This document shows, piece after piece, positions 13,011 to 25,744 of a stretch of DNA of 64,000 bases. The notes beneath the pieces are model-generated. The model did not search any database. It had not been told where the DNA came from and saw only the letters and a program-made list of their open reading frames with translations. Numbering within the stretch: the first letter of the stretch is position 1; each line of letters opens with the position of its first letter. Location: NCBI GenBank assembly GCA_024036415.1, contig JAMWET010002870.1:1002691-1066690 (forward strand), in the 5' to 3' direction. The position numbers and the translations under genes are program-made. The stretch comes from Prochilodus magdalenae. Taxonomy: Eukaryota > Chordata > Actinopteri > Characiformes > Prochilodontidae.

Positions 13011-14430
13011 AAGTACAAGTTTCCTTCTCAAAAATTTCAAAGTTTTTTTTTTTTTTTTTTTTTAAGTGTTTTGAAAAAGGAAATGTAACGTGCAATGTCT
13101 TGACATTTATACAATGACAACACAAATTGCTTTATGAATTGCCTTCCAGGAATGTTACTGTGCTTGAGTCTTCAGAAACTGCGCAAATCTTTTCAGCTGC
13201 TAAAGCAACATCTTCAAAATAGAAAATGTCCATGAAGTGTCATCTATTCTGTAGATAGGGATCAACTGCAAACAAATGTGTGCTGATCTTAGGTGTTTCA
13301 TAATATTCTCTTATGCAGTCAAATAAGTTAATTCAGATTTTTTGGCCAAATATGATGGTTCTGCCTTGATATTAGGTGATGCACATAAGCAGTACAGTGT
13401 TCATTAAAACATATACTACACAAATTGGCATTGAAAAGAAAAAATACAAGGCGTCATGCTGAAAACAGCACACAGACATGATATTTGTTGTTTACGTACG
13501 GACTTTGTCTTTACTTTTTTGTGAATATATGTTCATTACAAATCTGGTGCCTGCAATGCTTCCTAAGAAGTTGGGACAACTGCACGTTTACCACTGTGTT
13601 ACATCGCATTTCCTTTTACAACACTTCATCATTTCAGCACTCAATACACCAACTAACCCAGTTTTCAGAACTGTATTTCTTACCATTCCTCAATTATACA
13701 GGGCTTCGTCCATGTGACTGAAAGAGACTTTTACTGAAGTATTTTTTTGGTCATAATGTGCCACACATTTTCAGTGAAAGATGGGTCTGCAATTCACTGG
13801 GACAAATCTAGTACCTGCACTCTGGATTATAAAGCCAACGTGCAGAATGTAGTTTGCAATAATAAGCATGGGCATCCTGAAAAAGACATTACCAAGCAGG
13901 CAGCCTATACTGCACCAAAATAATTCATTGTTAATGGTGCCTTCACAGATATACAAATTACTCATGCCATGATCACTTAACCTATACCATAACAGACCCT
14001 GGCGTTTGAACCCTTTTCTGCTTTACAGCGTTTCTGAATGTTGTTGACAAATGACTTCCGCCGTGTATAGCAGTTGTGTCTAAGAAATGTGAGGCGACAG
14101 GTATTTGTTCGACGGCCTTTACACAGAGATTTCTTCAGATTCTCTGAATCTTTGACAATATAATGGACTATCAAGGGAAAAATTCCTTTCTTGTTGAGGA
14201 AAATTGCTTTAATGTTTAGCAACGGGGCATGCCTTGACTACTTCAAGTTCAAAAAGGACTCTCCTGGAAGCTCCATTTACATCCAAACATAACTGCATCA
14301 TCTGTTTGAGGTGTTCATATTTTTTCATATTTATCAACTTACTTAGCCTTGGATTGCCTTTGAACTTTTGTTGCAGGCATTCATTTCAGAATGAACATGT
14401 TTACAAAAACAACCCAGCTAAACAGGAAAG
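13011..14430. other. intergenic, no gene recognised (wbp2 / trim65)
   Basis: AT-rich sequence between two converging genes. Short open frames on both strands show no family motif. Apart from the poly-T tract I see no clear repeat. Confidence 0.5.
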
Positions 14431-14446
14431 CATGTAGCAGAAATGT

Positions 14447-14452
14447 TTTATT
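14447..14452 (-). terminator. trim65: likely trim65 poly(A) signal
   Basis: TTTATT on the + strand is AATAAA on the minus strand, about 400 nt after the trim65 stop at 14,852. It implies a short 3' UTR. Confidence 0.45.
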
Positions 14453-14851
14453 TGTACTGATTTTGTTCAAATACTGTGAGTTTTAGCTTATCGCTTTCTG
14501 TTTTTATCTGCATTTTATGTAAGATCACAACTTTTTTTGAAATTGTATATAATCTAGGATCACAGACGAAAGTGGTTTAAATCTGACTAATTTTGACTTT
14601 TGTGTTCACCCGGCTCATGCATCATATTTGGCCAAAAAAAAAAAATTGTGCTACAACCTTGTACAGTGATTGTAGCTTAAGTCACCTCAGAGAGTGCTTA
14701 ATGATTGCTGAGAAGAAAAAAATGGGAAACTGAACCTACCCACACATTTGTTCAGCTAATTATCAGTCTCTTCATGAGCTGAATTCTGTTTTGAGATACA
14801 GCCTAGACTGCAGTTTGAGCTTAACCATTGTTGAAAAATGTCTCTTGTGAC

Positions 14852-16181
14852 TCACGGAGGGCACAGGGTGACACTGACCCCCTCCCCGATCCAGCAGGCA
14901 GGGAACAGCTCATGGGAGAATGCACAGTGAAAGGCATGCAGCCGCACCTGGCCCTCTCCATAATAGGTCAGCGTTCCGGCCTCATAGTCCAGCAGCATGC
15001 CAATGCGCAGGGGCTGTGTTTGCAGCTGCAGATGTTCAGCCACAGACTCCCTGCGGCCAGCGTGCCAGGCACTCAACTGCCGCTCATCCAGCTGTAGACT
15101 CCATGACAGCTCATTCATTCCCAGCATGCACGTCTTGCCCTTCTCCTTGCGGGGAATGGCTTGATACGTCACTCCAACGTACGCCCAAGGCTTGGACACC
15201 TCCAGTTCCCAGTAGTGACGACCATGGGTGAAGTTCTCAAAACACAGCACCTGCCAAGTATAGTCAAAGCGCGCTTCATGAGCAGGGACAGGGCGTGGCC
15301 CAGAGGTCAGGTGCTCAGCTCGTCGGTTGCTCTGAGAAAGCAGAAGGTGGGCATTGGCCGTCCGAGGGTCAAAAGTCAAGGAACAACGGTCTGTTACGAA
15401 AGAGAAATCACAATACTTACAAAGAATTATGCATGTTAGTACCATGACAGTGCATATATATAATTGAATAAAAGAAATAACTGAGAATAACTGCACCCAG
15501 AAGGAACGTTACCAGACACAATACATGATAAATATAATAAATAAAACAATGTAATATGAAAGAAGAAAATTGCTTACATGCACTGAGGCCTTCCTTTCCC
15601 GATGGATAAGATGGGGTGGCAGGACTCGGTACCACAGCAAGCACAGGCCTTTTGTCCTGAGGAGAGCCTAAAACACGAGGTAAACATAAATACAGCTAGG
15701 AACGCAAGCACATACACAACACCTATAGTCAGACTAGGCCACTGAAATGAGCTTCCTCCTTACCTTCCTTGTCATGTCCCACAACAGCATACACAGCTTT
15801 ATCAAGGTCCTCACACACCAGCTTAGAGACACGAGACAGCAAGTCTGTGACTGGATTAAGTTTCTCTTGAATGTTCACATTGACATCTACTGGAACCTCA
15901 CCCATCTGAGGGACCTCCACCAGCCTGGAATCCTGTTCAGGAATACATTTTGTGAAGTACACAATTATTATTATTGCATTGTTACTACGTTACTACATAT
16001 TATTAATGTATAATGGGGGCTGTACAATATGGCCTGACTACTATTTTGTGACTATACTGCCAACATATTAATCATAACTTTGCAGTATCATGTCTTGCAG
16101 TATATGTAAAAAGGTGATTATCTAAATCACCTAAATTTCTTAAATCCTTCTAGATATTGTTTGTGATTCATTATATTGTGG

Positions 16182-16213
<32 letters not shown>

Positions 16214-17885
16214 TGGTACTGCTAAAGAAAGCACTAAAATCCCAATCTTATTTAATTTTGTGACTTATTAGTCACTACCTGGCCTACAATGAAAATTCTT
16301 ACGTTAGATGTGTGAGATAAAAGTTCACACCATTAAAGGGGTTTGGCCATTTAAGGAGTTAGTCAACAATTCATTCTGTAGTCCAAGTTAGGCTAAAAGT
16401 GTGTTGGCTCAAATATGGCCTTGATTGCACTGTAACCTGTATGAGTAGGCAGTCAGGAAGAGTACAGAGGCTATTGATTTGCTCCTCCAGCTCTGAAAGC
16501 TGCTGAGCTTTTTCCTGCAGCTCATGGAGCTGAGCCTCAGCCTGGGATAGTACGATGTCCTGCTGCTGGTCCACAAAGCACTGTGTCAGGTCCTGCTTCT
16601 CTGCTAGCACCTTCAGCAGCTGTGTAAACTTCACATTTACCCACTGAGATGTCTGCTGGAGTGAAACCTAGGACAATTAACATCAGAGAGGACAACATCA
16701 GCTAATCATCACCAATTTAATCATTCCATTAAAATAAATAGGATCATAATGGGTTGCAATTAATTCTAATGATGCAGATAATTCTATCATTATATCATAT
16801 CGTTTATGATCAGTTTAATAAATAGATTTTACAATAATACTTATCTGGTAAAACTGATTTGATGCTGTTTTCTTACCTTCGCTTTAGCAATGTTCTCACT
16901 GAGCTCCTGAATGTTCCGCTCTGTATCCTCTCTGCACTTCTTAACCTGCATTCCCTTATTCTTCAGCCCAGCCTGTCAATCAGGATAAGAACATTAAAGA
17001 GCAATTTCATGGTAAATCCACTGCTTTTCTACATTTCTCTATGTAAACATAGCCATTCAGAGTGGTTTGATGTTCTAGGGAAAGTCAGATCAGATCTGAA
17101 TTGTTCACAGCGGTGGGAGGAGGAACCAGACATGTGAGGCATTTAATGCTATTAAGAGCTAAATCAAAAAAAGTTCATAAATAAATGGGCCATGAACATG
17201 CTGTCTGATTTTTTGCCTAGAAATTAAAATGGCTATATTTCCATTGCAGACAACTGGAGTCTGTAAGTTTCCCTACAATTAACCATTTTTATCAAACTGC
17301 TCTGAAGGATTTCAGGAATGTCTCTTACACTTTATAATGTAGTCACAAAAAGAAATTCCTTGCCATTTCATCTCATTACCCATCTCGTAATCTATAAAAA
17401 CTCATTATAGACTCTAATACAAAGACAAATGCAGAGGGCGCTCAAATTACCTCCCGACTACTCCTCTCCTCCTCAACAAGAACTTTGTCATGGCTCTTGC
17501 ACTCATTTACAGCACACGCACAACACACACACATGTGGTCATTCCTGCAGTACATGACAAGGGGCTTCTGATGTCGGCCGCAGAACTCCTCAGGTCCAGC
17601 TCTTGCTGAAGCACTATATGAAGCACTGGCGTCATGCACCGCAGAGCTGTTTGCAGTAGCTTCGGTCAGAATAGACAGGGACACATTCCGTTTCAGTGTG
17701 GGTCTGCTGGGAAACTTCTCATTGCAAACTGGGCAGTTGAATTCAGCAGGATGAGGTCCCATTTTCTCTTTCTGATCCCAGTGTCTGGAGATGCAGTCCT
17801 TGCAGAAGGTGTGACCACAGGGAATAGTCACTGGGTATTTAAAACGTTCCAAGCAAATGACACAGCTAAGATTGTGTTGCTCCAT
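14852..17885 (-). CDS. trim65: TRIM65-like RING/B-box/coiled-coil/SPRY E3 ubiquitin ligase, six coding exons
   Basis: Minus-strand exons 17885-17451, 16972-16877, 16667-16437, 15932-15764, 15667-15578 and 15390-14852 join in frame into 519 residues; human TRIM65 has 517. A C3HC4 RING occupies residues 8-54 (C8, C11, C23, H25, C28, C31, C51, C54). A B-box follows, with Cys/His between 102 and 132. Residues ~140-300 are a Gln/Glu/Leu-rich coiled coil. A Pro-rich linker (~311-340) leads to a PRY-SPRY domain (341-519) with LTFDPRTANAHLLLS, HYWELEV and WAYVGVTY. TRIM65 ubiquitinates MDA5 and promotes antiviral signalling in mammals; that role is inferred here. Many fish finTRIM genes share this layout, but position between wbp2 and mrpl38 supports TRIM65. 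The exon 3 donor (GTTACAG) is weak. An acceptor-like CAG just upstream of the ATG suggests an upstream 5' UTR exon. Confidence 0.9.
16190..16214. repeat. (AT)n microsatellite in trim65 intron
   Basis: About twelve AT units between trim65 exons 3 and 4. Confidence 0.9.
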
Positions 17886-19517
17886 TACAGGATACGTCTA
17901 CCTGTGAAGTCAATGACAAGGACACATTGGGTTTAGAAAAGCACAAAATCTCTCTCAGTGAAAAAGTCTTCTGTGAGTAAGAGCCTGCAACTCTTGCTAT
18001 GCTTCTATTTATATTACTTCTTCTGTTTGCTGCCGGACGTGGTTTTTTGCCAAGTAACCAGCAGCAGTGTTTACTGTTTCTTTTATTGACTACCTGTCCA
18101 CAAATGTTCTTACCTAGAGTAGGACCTTTAACAAAAGGTTAGATAAAAGGTTAGTAAATGCTGTTAATACAGTTCTACTTTTTTATAGTCTCATGCTGGA
18201 CTGATGGCAGGTTCACTGCTACAATCACTCACTGTGGCTGTACAAAGTGGCATTCCACCACAGAACAGGTCGGGGTTAGCTGTAAGCAGGGTAAGTTCAG
18301 TAAATATCTCTGCAAATGAGAACACAGATGTCTTTGACATAACATCCAAAACATAATGTCTTCAAATTCTGTTAATATTTATGGCACATTTTAGAGCGCC
18401 TTAAAATAAAAATTGTGCTGATTGTACCTGTAAATATATATCTGCCTAAGATGACTGAGGTGAAGTGCGTTACAGCAACTTAAAGCATAAAAAAGGGGCG
18501 CCCTAAAACCTCAATACTAATGAAACCATTTACTCAGTTCCTAACTGGATAACTGAATCAATCAAATGCACATGCACTGATTCATATCAAGAAGCTAAAT
18601 TTTTTTTGTTTCTACAGAACTCTGAAATGAAATGTTGTTTTGTTGACCGAAAACAGAAATCATGTTAATCATCATATCAGTCCCATTCCGTTTCATACCA
18701 CACTGCAGAAACAAGTCTTTAACATGGTTTAGTGTTTTGGTGGTGAAAGATTATCAACAGATAATCAATAGATTTCAATGTTTTCATTCAGACAGAGCTT
18801 TATGGTAACTGTCAACCTCATTCTCAAATATGTTTCAAATGAATGTCTCATCTCATCTTAGGTTTTCCATTCATGCAGGCCTTATTTACAGTGAACCCGA
18901 GTTTACTGAAGCTGAAACCGAAATGTAAAATCATTTTAAGGCTATATCGATCAAACTGATGCAATAGTAGTAAAAGGGATATTTCATTACTGATAAGAAT
19001 CGTATCGCGCCTTGTCATCGTAACATCTAAAATATCGACTAGTATAAAACTGTTGTTTAGTAATCAAACCATATCGCGACATTCAGTAAGATCTGGTACT
19101 TGTATCTACAGAAAGGCAGATACATGGATAGATAGGTGCAGAGAGTGAGAGAGAGAGAGGGGAGGGGAAGAGAGAGATGGAGAGAGAGTGAGGGAGAGAA
19201 TGAGAGAGAGGGGCTTTGGTTTGACAGCTAGCTAGCTAGCTAGGCTAGGCTAGCTAGCACACCGAGACAGCTAAACAGTTGAAGCACATCTTTCTTCGTC
19301 TTAATCGACAGTGAATGGCAAAAGTTCATGCCGGTTCATTAATCACCTCTGTCAAATTAGACATTTCCCACAGATAATACAATATGATTTACTTACCAAA
19401 ACACTCTATAATGCGATACAACCTGGTGGAAATTCACAAAGCTCCACAACTGCTGACGTATCACGCAGGTGTGTTGTACGTATGTGTGCTGTCGTCACAC
19501 TCGCTGTGTGTTCCAAG
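17886..19517. promoter_or_regulatory. head-to-head intergenic region trim65 / mrpl38
   Basis: About 1.6 kb between divergent start codons must hold both promoters. A purine-rich GAGA tract (19,137-19,211) and a CTAG-rich tract lie close to the mrpl38 start. The rest is AT-rich with no recognised gene or repeat. No TATA box is convincing. Confidence 0.5.
19137..19260. repeat. GAGA tract followed by (CTAG)n tract
   Basis: Positions 19,137-19,211 are almost pure (GA)n/(GAGGG)n. Positions 19,227-19,258 are GCTAGCTAGCTAGG-type repeats, which are self-complementary. They sit ~260-380 nt upstream of the mrpl38 ATG. Confidence 0.9.
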
Positions 19518-20251
19518 ATGGCGCTGCAGAGGACGGTGGGGTGTCTGTGGCGCGTCGGAGCAGATTTAGGGGTCAAAAACAATACGAGGATCTTTAGTAC
19601 TGCAGGTGAGGGAATGTACCTTGATTTATTTGATGTGTCTGGGTTTTTAGCTTCATTCGCTCTATATTTGATCTTTGACTGGAGTTGTTTCTGCTAGGTT
19701 TAGTGTGTAATGCTAGCAGAGCAGAGCAGAGCATGGCAGATGCTCCACTGACGTTAAAGACTTCGATGAGTGTCTAACCAGTGTACAGAAAACAGGAGCA
19801 TATTATGACACTAAATAAGATTTTTTTCAGCTTAGTGATTTAAGTTGAAAGATAAACAACATTCATGTATGACCTGTATCCCGTCATAATGCAGTGACAT
19901 GTCTGGCGTAAAACTTCTTACCTGTCAAAACCAGTAATGTTAAGGTTAGGGTTATGTGATAGGTTTACAATCGTAGTAGTTTTGGGTAATGAACTGAAGC
20001 CTACGTAAACCCCAAGATCCCACAGGGAATGGTTGAGTGGAGTTGGTTGAGTCAGGTACCATGACTGATATCCAGCATGGTGGAGCTCTGTATGGAGGTT
20101 GCATGTTCTCTGCGTATCAGTGTGGGTTTCTGTTCACAGTCCAAATACAGGCACTTAATTGGAGATGCTAAATTACCCTAGATGTCTGTCTGTATGTATG
20201 TCTGCGTGCGTCTGCCCTGGACTGAAATTTTAATTTGTGGAGTAGGCACAA

Positions 20252-20285
<34 letters not shown>

Positions 20286-23200
20286 AACTACAAATCTTGT
20301 GTTTCTAGAGGTGACTAAGCAGCTTTTGTGCACCGTTGTTGCAGGTCTGGTGTTCTATTATTCTGTTATGTTTGAAAACTTTTTAGTTCCTTTTAATTGT
20401 TCAGCCAATTCATTCTTCACGTTTATACATGTATTTTTTATTAATTTTTTATTACAAAGTTACATATGGCCTTCTTTGGATCACTTCTTCGGACTGCCCT
20501 TCTGTATTTTCCAAACACTTATGGTAATTGCCCAGTGGATTAGGTACCCTGCTATACAATTCGCGTGACCAACCAAAACATGTCGTAGACCTGTCGTAGG
20601 GTTATACACATCTCAATGTCACTCGTTCCAACATTTGCAGCTGTGTTATGCCGCCGGGCTGCTCCGCTGGGTCCAATGCCAAATGAAGACATAGACTGGC
20701 AGAACCTGGAATCGCTGGAAAAATACCGCAGCTACACACGCTACCTCACAGCGGCAGAAGAGGCCAGTAATAAAGAGGTGTGGTGGAAGACGTACAGGAA
20801 ACATGTGGAGAAGCAAGCTGACACAGGTAAGCGCTCCCTTAGTGATATGATATGAAATCTGATACATTAAATATTTCAGCTGACAAATTGTCTTAAATAC
20901 TGCTGTAGCCTGAGTACTTCATCTGTAACTGAGGGTTATTGTGACCAAGTTTTTGTGTTGTGTAATATCAGCTGTTAATTATGACACTTTTAAAGCCATG
21001 TTTAGTTTACCCCATCTTTGCTTTAAATAAAATGTCTGTGTCTTAAGGCTTGGAACCAATGAACATTGGGCTGCCTTACTGCCGTCCCTCTAGAATGAAG
21101 GAAGTTAGGGAAAGGAAGAGGCTGACGAAGGAAAACAGACAAAACCCTGACCTGGAGAGAGAAACTCGTCTGCGTACCTGTATGCCTTTTTGCTTCAAGT
21201 TTTTGTTTAACCCAGTTTTAAGGTAGACTGTGTTTACACAGCTGGTAAAAGGCCCAAATCAGGTTTTCTGTTTGACTGTTGACATATTGGCATGTGTTAC
21301 CTGGTGGGTAAAGTTGGGTGTGTTTAGTGAGAGATCGCCGACCTCTAAATAACTGAATGACCAGGAGTCTGACGTGTGTTAAAGAGGAGACAAAAACATC
21401 ATTAACGGGTGAAGCTGTAAACAGTCATTTTGGTGTAGTTTAATGTTAAATGCGTAATTTCCAAGTGACAAAGCCAGCACTATTACAATATGAAGCTACT
21501 TTTTAACTTAAATTGTTTTTTTTTTTTTTTTAAAAAAGGTTTTTTTTTGTTTGTTTTTTTTTTGCATTATAGTTCGCATTTCTTTAGACAAAGTAAAAGC
21601 AGAATGGGAGAAAACAAATGGACCTTACCACATCCAGAGGCTAGCAGACCACTATGGAATCTTCCGGGACCTTTTCCCCATGGCCTATTTTGTACCAAGG
21701 GTCATGCTGAGAGTGGCATATGGAGATGATGACAGTTCTGCGGTGCATTACGGCAATCATGTATCGCCTACTCAGGTTAGACTTCAGAAAACGGTTTCTT
21801 ACATACTGTAGTCTTCAAGATACCGTTCGTGTGTGTCTTAAGTAAACGAATATGTATGTTCCCTCTGCTCCCTGCTGTTGGCTTTTGCATTCCAGGCTTC
21901 AGCAGCACCTCAAGTAAGCTTTAAGGCAGAAGAGAATTCTCTCTGGACGTTGCTTCTAACAAGTCCAGGTACACAAATGATCTTTATGTGAAAATGAAAA
22001 CAATCTGTTTGTGTCATATCCAATATACTTGGTTTTGGCACAAACAGCAGCTTCCATGTAATGCATTCAGTCGTTAAACTCCACCACAAGATGGCGGTCT
22101 AAGCTCTGGGCAGAACATTGAAACCTACAATGAACAGGTTTTACAGTTTCAGCGTTACAGATGTCTGAGAGTGATTTGTGGTTCTGTTCTGATCTGTTTT
22201 CCAGATGAGCATTTGCAGGATGGAGAACAAGAATACATTCATTGGTTGGTGTGAGTACTCACACTTCAGTCGTTTTCATCCAGCTGTTAATAAACAGATT
22301 ATATCTCACACTGCAGCTCATGTCATGTTGGTTAATGCATTTATTGTTTATAAAGGCCTGATAACTGGCACACAGCAGTTGGGAAAGCGAAAGTTTATAA
22401 CTGCTTGCAGATGTTAATTTTTCCAGACATATTTCGGCTCATGCCACCTGAATGCAACCTGCTTTCAGAATTAGCACAAACTGCTATAACCTAAAATGCC
22501 AAAAGGTGCATTACTCTCACATGATCATCATGATCAAAATGAATCTATTAGACTAAGTTTATTGTTGCTACACATGTCTAGCAAAACGAATAGAGCAGAA
22601 AGAAAGGAGCAAAGGGGAGACAGAAAAACATTCTAAAACATGCAAGATTAAATTCATTGCTCCCCCCTGCTGGTATGAATCCAGACATGTCAGAAAGCTT
22701 GAGGTGCAAGTCTCTTTTCTATGTTTACTAAATAAATCAATAAATAAATGCATGCTTCCTTTTTTTCACAGTGGTAATATTCCTGGCAACAGTGTACTTT
22801 CCGGGGAGGAAGTCTGCCATTATATTGCACCTTTTCCATCCAAGGGAACAGGCTTTCATAGATATATCTTCATCCTGTTCAAGCAGGATGCACATGTCGA
22901 TTTCAGTGATGACATCAAACCCTCTCCCTGGTGAGCTGATGGCTATCTTGATTCCCTTTGATGGACTAAATGTGGGTCTTTTCACTGTCTTTTCAATCTC
23001 TCATATACCTTTCCAAATTTTTGTAGCTGATTGTTATCTATCTGTATAGCCTCAACCAATAAAAGGGCATTGAGGAATTGTTGAGTCTTTTCAGCATTTC
23101 TTTTACTTGGTTTGCTCAGTTTGTTGATCTGCATCTGGATTTAAATAATGTATACTGTAAGAATAAAAAAATATATATATATTATCCCTCTTTAAAAGAT

Positions 23201-25337
23201 GTTCTAAATGTTCATTTGAGATTTCTTCAGTTAGTTGACTGTGTGTGTATGTGTGTTTACATATGCAGTTATTGCCTGAAGCAGCGAAGCTTTAAAACGG
23301 TGGAGTTCTATAAGAAACATCAAGACCTGATCACTCCTGCAGGGCTGGCTTTCTTCCAGAGCCAATGGGACGAGTCTGTCACCAGCACCTTCCACACCCT
23401 GCTAAGTGAGTCTCGCTCAAGCTTACAATAGCATAGTAACCCACATAAACTGTATTAAATGAGAAGAAATTTTGTGTTCGTACAATATTGTACAAAACAC
23501 ACATCGCCAGACTGTAAAAACTCACTTTTGAGCCAATAAATTGTTATTTTAATGTCCAAATTCAATACTTTCATAAACATAAGAGAGAACATAAGAGCTT
23601 TTGTACAATATCTTCCAAAACAGATGGTGATACAAAGACATAGAATTAGCCTGACCGAGATCTCTGCAAATATCCGTTGTGTGAACCTACATACTGTCCT
23701 TATACAACGAGTAGTCATTTCATAAGCGTTTAGGATACAATCGAGAATCTTATCATTTTTCGTATTTGGGGACATTTCTTAAAAAGGTAGTGTTCCAGTA
23801 CCAATAGTCACATGAAAGTTACACACATTTGCTCTTATCACACAGCATAATTTATTACTATAGATCTTACTCTGCTTATACTTACTAGCATTTATGCACA
23901 GAAAGGTTTTTAACTATGCACTATTTGGTGTAATTTGAAGTTTAATATATACAGTAGAACATTTTACACAGTTCAATTTATATCACAATGTTGAAAATCT
24001 ATCTAGAAACACCTACTACTGCCAAATTCTATTTAAGCTGGCCGTTGTCCAAGCATTGTCCATTTGACTTAATACATTAAAACAAAGAATAAATAAGTAA
24101 ATAAGTAGCTTTATTATCTCAGCAAAACAATGTTAGATGCAGCATAAAATAAATGTTGTTGTGAACAATTCTCATAAATGTAATGATCCAGAGTTTTTTT
24201 TTTTTTTTTTTTTTTAAGTGGTGTCTACTTGTCAAAATCATGACACAGATTTTAAAATACTTGTCACATTTTATACTCTAATAAGATTAGTAGAGCATAA
24301 TGTTATTCCCATACATACAGTAATCCTGTAAATGTCCACTCTGACAGATTTGTAATAGAACGATGATGTAATCATGACAGAATTATGAAATCGATTGTTT
24401 TTCCAACCTGTGCAATACAGAAGTCAATCAGGTTTTGGATGCCGTGACTGCACTGGACTAGACAATCCTGTTTGTCTGAATGCCTTCCTCCACTCTGTGC
24501 CTGTGCAGTTATCATCATCCAGATAAGAATCTTTTAGTGTTGCTGTGGGTTTACAGAAGTGAGAGCATGTTGGTAAAAGCAAGTGATTATGGTCTATGAT
24601 CTATTTTTATTTATTCACAGGACTTGTTCCTTTGCTGTTCTTAGTTTCTTCGCACTAGTATTTCCTTCTCAGCACACTTGTACTTTACACTGTATTACAA
24701 GTAGAGCAGACTGATGTTTTATATCGTCTCGCTAACTTTCAGTTTGCGTTGAGCACTTGGATCTTGATTTGGATGGTTGTACTTATGACTGGATCTGTTC
24801 CTCTTGCTGATGCGAATTTGGCCAAGAATTTGTAATCTCTTTTATCTGTTAGTCTCGGAAATTGAATAAGAGTTAACAGCACAGTCCTGGTTCAGCTGCC
24901 GTTTCAGTGGGGAGCAGCAGTATTCCTGTTTTCTAAATCTTTAGTACTTACGCAATGTATCAACTTGTTGGGACAGGTGATTGTTTTCATTCAGTTTTAT
25001 TAAGGCATAAAATGTGTGTGGGTTCAGGAAGGATGGATGGGGGTGTGGGTATCAAGTAAAGTTCAAGTAAAGTTATCATGTAAATTCACTACATTGTGTT
25101 TCACTAAATTACTTGCATAAAAACATTTTCCTCAAGCTGTAATTTTATATTTTACAAGATTAAATTTAAGTCTGAGACTTTTTTTTTTTTCTCTCCACAG
25201 ATATGAGAGAGCCAGTGTTTGAATATGACAGACCTCCTGTATATCATCCACCCCAGCAGAAATACCCTCACGGACAACCACTCCGATACATGGACCGCTA
25301 CAGAGGAGGAAAAGAACACACCTATGGGATTTATTGA
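19518..25337 (+). CDS. mrpl38: MRPL38, mitochondrial large ribosomal subunit protein mL38, nine coding exons
   Basis: Exons 19518-19605, 20641-20826, 21048-21179, 21573-21775, 21896-21968, 22205-22250, 22772-22930, 23269-23405 and 25201-25337 join in frame into 386 residues; human MRPL38 is about 380. The start is the Met heading a basic, Ser/Ala-rich stretch that looks like a mitochondrial targeting peptide (residues 1 to ~30), followed by [13 protein letters not shown] basic helical region ([16 protein letters not shown]) precedes a PEBP-type domain, with SPDEHL at ~226-231, HWLVGNIPG at 240-248 and [14 protein letters not shown] at 268-281. The C-terminus, with [12 protein letters not shown] and RYMDRY, is highly conserved in the family. 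It is a structural component of the mitoribosome 39S subunit; the PEBP fold is not known to be enzymatic there. The last intron (1.8 kb) is long and repeat-poor. Confidence 0.95.
20254..20283. repeat. (TTA)n microsatellite in mrpl38 intron 1
   Basis: About ten ATT/TTA units, intronic. Confidence 0.9.
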
Positions 25338-25344
25338 CACCTCC

Positions 25345-25350
25345 AATAAA
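25345..25350 (+). terminator. mrpl38: mrpl38 poly(A) signal
   Basis: AATAAA begins eight bases after the mrpl38 stop, which would give a very short 3' UTR. Further AATAAA copies near 25,541 and 25,660 could serve longer transcripts. Confidence 0.5.
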
Positions 25351-25744
25351 TAACAATATTAAAAAAAAAAGAAGAACTGAATAATGTATTAAAAGATCAA
25401 GAGAAACTGTGCAAGACCAGGTAGAAGCTGACAAGCAGAAAATACAACCAACGTCTACTACTGCACTTCAGAGGTGTGCTAAAAAATATGCTGGCAGATT
25501 TCAGAAACTGAAATCATGTCTCCTGAAAAGACCAAAAGCCATAATAAAGGCATGATGTGGACACACCAAACACTGAAGAAATATATAATTATGTTTTCTT
25601 TGTTCTGATGCTGCAAACGGAATAACTTCATTTAATATTCATTTTGATAATAAGGTAATAAATGAGGAGTGTCTCCAGACTGTTGTCATCCCACATCTGT
25701 GTGTTGTATTCTGCTATTGCTTCCTTTTGCCCCTTGAGAAAACA

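Noticed and set aside
14828..15439. Three plus-strand open frames of 89-103 codons
   Set aside because: They are the antisense of the GC-richer trim65 SPRY exon.
20182..20568. 128-codon hydrophobic frame in mrpl38 intron 1
   Set aside because: It is produced by the TTA repeat and AT-rich intron sequence, and has no splice or family support.
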